This document shows, piece by piece, positions 4,880 through 7,321 of a stretch of DNA of 7,321 nucleotides. Both the position numbers and the translations under genes were made by a program. The stretch comes from an uncultured Prevotella sp. GTDB taxonomy: Bacteria; Bacteroidota; Bacteroidia; Bacteroidales; Bacteroidaceae. The first letter of the stretch is position 1. Each line of letters starts with the position of its first letter. The DNA lies in assembly GCA_900547085.1 (NCBI GenBank), contig URFI01000118.1, positions 1 through 7,321 on the forward strand, in the 5' to 3' direction. Below the pieces are notes generated by a model. That model worked only from the letters and a program-made list of their open reading frames with translations. It was not told the origin of the DNA and searched no databases.

Positions 4880-7120
4880 CCATTCGCTGATAATATACCA
4901 GATGACGGGCACGCTGATAATGAAAGCGATGGCCACATATTGAAGGAAGGTGCGGATGAGGTCGCGGCGTATTCGATTGCTCGTGGAGCCAAACACCTTG
5001 CGGATGGCAATCTCCTTGCTGCGCTGCTGAATAAAGTAGGTAGACATGGCGACAAGTCCCAACAGCGAGATGACAATGGCGATGAAAGCGAAAAGGGCGA
5101 TAATCTTTGAAAGTCTCAACTCTGACTCAAACGCCGATTCAATGCTCTTGTCAACGAACGGATGTGCCTCGTTTAGCTCCTCATGGAACACCTCTTTATA
5201 TATGCGCTGTATCTCCTTGTAGGTTTTAGCGGGATTTCCCTCAAACTGAATCGTAACGTTCCATGGGTTCTCCACCTTGTCCTTGATGCAGAGCAACAGA
5301 GGATATACTTTGTTGTCCGTAATGTTGCGCAGTCGGAAATTGTTGAGAATGCCGCCAAATGCCGCATCCTCTGGGAAGAGATAGAATTTTGTTTGTTTGT
5401 AAAAATCACTCATGTGTCTGTCCGTGGGCTTCATCTTCAAATCACCCACAGCTTGGTCATTGAGGTAAATTACGGGCCGATGTCCCACGTGGTTGTCATG
5501 TTTTAGCGACAGTCCATACACTTTCAGATAGTTGGGGTCGCCGATGAGCATTTGGAAAGAATAGACCTTGTCCTTTCCCGTCACCGTGTTGTTGTTGCCG
5601 CCGTCCTGCGGGGTACCATCAGAACAGGACACTAATTTCACTCCCGAAACCTGCTTCACCTTGTTGAGGAACACCGGGAAGTCCGTGCTGCTGAAAGCCT
5701 CTCCTTGATAGAGACAAATCAGGTTCTTCGTGTTGAAACCCAATGGCGCGTTCACAAGGTGCAGCATTTGCAGCGACATGATGGTGGCACAGGCGAGCAT
5801 CACGATGGTGATGATGTTCTGAACCACGATGAACACCCTGCCCAGCACCATCTTCGTGCGGTGCCTGAAGGTTCCCCTCACCACCTCGATGGGCTTGGCT
5901 TTCGACAAGACGTAGGCAGGTATGATGCCCGAGATGAAGCCGACGAGCAGCGTGAAGGCAAGCAACAGACCGATGACGGCAGGCGTTGCGAGCACGCGCA
6001 TGTCCATGGTGGTGCTGAGCAAGCGACCAGTCATTGGGGCGAAAGCCAGCGCAAGCGACACTGCTACCAGCAGGGAGAGGAAACAGAGCGTTGAGCTTTC
6101 TATCATCAGCCGCAGGATGATGTGCTTGCGTTTTGCACCGAAGAGGCGTCGTGCCGCCATCTCCCGCGCACGATAACCCGATTGCGCCACCGTGAGATTG
6201 ATGTAGTTCATGATGGCAAAGAGCAGCACCACCAAGCCTACAATGAAAAGTAAGTTGACCAGTTGGCTGTTTCCGGTGTGCAAGTTGTCATTGTAGCTCT
6301 CGTAACCAGAGAAATATATTTTGTTCAGCGGCACCAAGAACGGTCTGCAATAGAAGGGCACCTTGTCGAAATCAGGCCAGAATGAGTGAATGAATTTGCC
6401 GAACTCTTTCTCTCGCCCCATCATCTTTGCGCCCTTTCTCACTTGCAGGAAAATGATTGAACCCGAAAGATTTACTGTATTTGGGAAATACTCGTCCATA
6501 TTCGCCCCGTTGTGATACCGTTCCCAGGAGAAGTCGATGATCATTTCCACGTTCTTGTTGATGAGCGTATTGTCGAAATCCTCCACCACGCCGGTGACAT
6601 GGTACCGAATGCTGTCGTTCCATGTAATCTCGCGACCGAGCACTTCCTCCGTGCCAAACCATTTGTTGGCAAACCGCTTGGTAACGACCACGTTGTTCCG
6701 GTCGTTCAGACAGGTCTGCCTGTCGCCCTGCAGCAGCTTGAAATCGAACATGGAGAAGAAGGTGGAATCGGTCTCCAACACCGTTGCCTTGTAGAACTCA
6801 TCTCCCTTTTGCAGCCGAATGTCTGAGACGACAAAGCCACAGGTGTTTTCTATTTCCGGATAGTTTTTGCGGAAACGACTCAGTATGGCATGGTGGAATC
6901 CAAGTACCTTTTCATGGTCTTCGTAGAAGTCGAGACCCATCGCGTAGATGCGGTCGCCCTTGCTGTGCTGACGATTGACACTCTTCTCCTGCCAGGTATA
7001 AACGCCGATGAGCAGCACGAACATGAGCGAGATGCTCAGTCCGAACACGTTGATGGCGGTGTATACCTTGTTCCTCGACAGGAAGGTGAAATAGGATTTG
7101 AGATTGAAAAGCTGTTTCAT
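4733..7120 (-). CDS. FtsX/MacB-type ABC permease, 795 aa, duplicated 4+4 helix architecture
   Basis: An inner-membrane permease with the same plan as the 800-aa protein but clearly different in sequence over most of its length. Estimated segments: TM1 ~21-42, periplasmic domain 1 ~43-286, TM2 ~287-310, TM3 ~340-362, TM4 ~380-405, TM5 ~425-448, periplasmic domain 2 ~449-670, TM6 ~671-697, TM7 ~727-745, TM8 ~756-778. The FtsX motif occurs twice: REMAARRLFG (319-328) and KEIAIRKVFG (702-711). GFNTKNL (461-467), just after TM5, is a common landmark in this family. The C-terminus is ASNENPVNNIKQE. The ATG at 7120 follows an A-rich run and no Shine-Dalgarno; it lies 54 nt after the preceding permease. 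Its last 48 residues are almost identical to that upstream permease, so the two are probably tandem duplicates. Substrate unknown; family call secure. Confidence 0.94.
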   Translation of the reverse strand: MKQLFNLKSYFTFLSRNKVYTAINVFGLSISLMFVLLIGVYTWQEKSVNRQHSKGDRIYAMGLDFYEDHEKVLGFHHAILSRFRKNYPEIENTCGFVVSDIRLQKGDEFYKATVLETDSTFFSMFDFKLLQGDRQTCLNDRNNVVVTKRFANKWFGTEEVLGREITWNDSIRYHVTGVVEDFDNTLINKNVEMIIDFSWERYHNGANMDEYFPNTVNLSGSIIFLQVRKGAKMMGREKEFGKFIHSFWPDFDKVPFYCRPFLVPLNKIYFSGYESYNDNLHTGNSQLVNLLFIVGLVVLLFAIMNYINLTVAQSGYRAREMAARRLFGAKRKHIILRLMIESSTLCFLSLLVAVSLALAFAPMTGRLLSTTMDMRVLATPAVIGLLLAFTLLVGFISGIIPAYVLSKAKPIEVVRGTFRHRTKMVLGRVFIVVQNIITIVMLACATIMSLQMLHLVNAPLGFNTKNLICLYQGEAFSSTDFPVFLNKVKQVSGVKLVSCSDGTPQDGGNNNTVTGKDKVYSFQMLIGDPNYLKVYGLSLKHDNHVGHRPVIYLNDQAVGDLKMKPTDRHMSDFYKQTKFYLFPEDAAFGGILNNFRLRNITDNKVYPLLLCIKDKVENPWNVTIQFEGNPAKTYKEIQRIYKEVFHEELNEAHPFVDKSIESAFESELRLSKIIALFAFIAIVISLLGLVAMSTYFIQQRSKEIAIRKVFGSTSNRIRRDLIRTFLQYVAIAFIISVPVIWYIISEWISRYSYRIVWWPWIIVAGILVLLISFCAVAIQSYMASNENPVNNIKQE

Positions 7121-7174
7121 AATTGCGTTTTTTTCGATAATAGACCTGAGAAACTTACCTCTTTCGACGTTACT

Positions 7175-7321
7175 CTACTCTTGTTTGATATTCTTTACCG
7201 GGTTCTCATTACTTGCCATATAGCTCTGAACGGCCACTGCGCAGAATGAGATAAGCAGCACGAGGATGCCTGCAACGATAATCCAAGGCCACCACACGAT
7301 GCGGTAACCGTATTGGCTGAT
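7175..7321 (-). CDS. FtsX-type ABC permease, C-terminal 48 residues (gene cut by window edge)
   Basis: An open frame enters from the right edge and ends at TAG (7177-7175). It encodes 48 residues: ISQYGYRIVWWPW, a final membrane helix, then ASNENPVKNIKQE. This matches the end of the 795-aa permease at 44 of 48 positions, covering TM8 and the cytoplasmic tail, so the product is a third permease of the same family and the first gene of the cluster in view. Its stop is 54 nt before the ATG of the 795-aa permease. The start, promoter and periplasmic domains lie outside, so I cannot say whether it is a full-length active copy. Confidence 0.9.
   Translation of the reverse strand: MSQYGYRIVWWPWIIVAGILVLLISFCAVAVQSYMASNENPVKNIKQE

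Noticed and set aside
4598..5110. 170-codon plus-strand ORF, His/Asp-rich
   Set aside because: Antisense shadow of the head-GIN and 795-aa permease genes; the charged, low-complexity composition is typical of the reverse strand of membrane-protein genes.
5705..6094. 129-codon plus-strand ORF rich in His, Glu and Gln
   Set aside because: Antisense to the central membrane segments of the 795-aa permease; composition is that of a shadow frame.

Overview
The window looks like Bacteroidales chromosome, most probably from the Prevotella group. Four signs point there: 4+4-helix FtsX/MacB-type permeases ending in NPV..(I/L)KQE; a head-GIN (DUF2807) lipoprotein; translation starts preceded by A/T-rich sequence with no Shine-Dalgarno; and Bacteroidetes-type -7 boxes (TAnnTTTG). 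By eye the genes are near 50% G+C and the left flank is clearly more A+T-rich. The genus is an inference.

Positions 855-7321 hold one gene cluster, all on the minus strand and read from right to left. In transcription order it contains: the last 48 codons of a permease cut by the window edge (7175-7321); a complete 795-aa permease (4733-7120); a 243-aa head-GIN predicted lipoprotein (3999-4730); an 800-aa permease (1585-3987); and a 220-aa LolD/MacB-type ABC ATPase (855-1517). The gaps are 54, 2, 11 and 67 nt, so this is very probably one operon whose promoter lies beyond the right edge. A long hairpin (781-851) starts four bases after the ATPase stop codon and probably ends or protects the transcript.

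The proteins suggest a type VII (MacB/LolCDE-like) ABC machine. Such systems do not usually move solutes through the membrane; ATP binding and hydrolysis inside drive movements of large periplasmic domains, which extrude or extract substrates such as lipoproteins, peptides or drugs. Each full permease carries two copies of the FtsX unit, so a single chain could supply both transmembrane halves. Three permease genes share one visible ATPase. No membrane-fusion protein, outer-membrane channel or regulator is in view, so the substrate cannot be named. The cut permease and the 795-aa permease are recent relatives: over the last 147 nt I count 20 differences (about 86% identity), and 44 of 48 residues match.

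Positions 1-854 contain no convincing conventional gene. At the far left is a compact minus-strand module: a good Bacteroidetes promoter (81-111), about 66 nt of transcript with a possible 14-codon ORF (23-67), and a classic intrinsic terminator (11-37). It is either a very small RNA or the attenuator-like leader of a gene just outside the window. The rest (113-780) is A+T-rich and holds several inverted repeats. One is a 13-bp pair (611-623 and 700-712) enclosing a perfect match to the -7 box; this is the arrangement of an invertible promoter, but here it is only a hypothesis.
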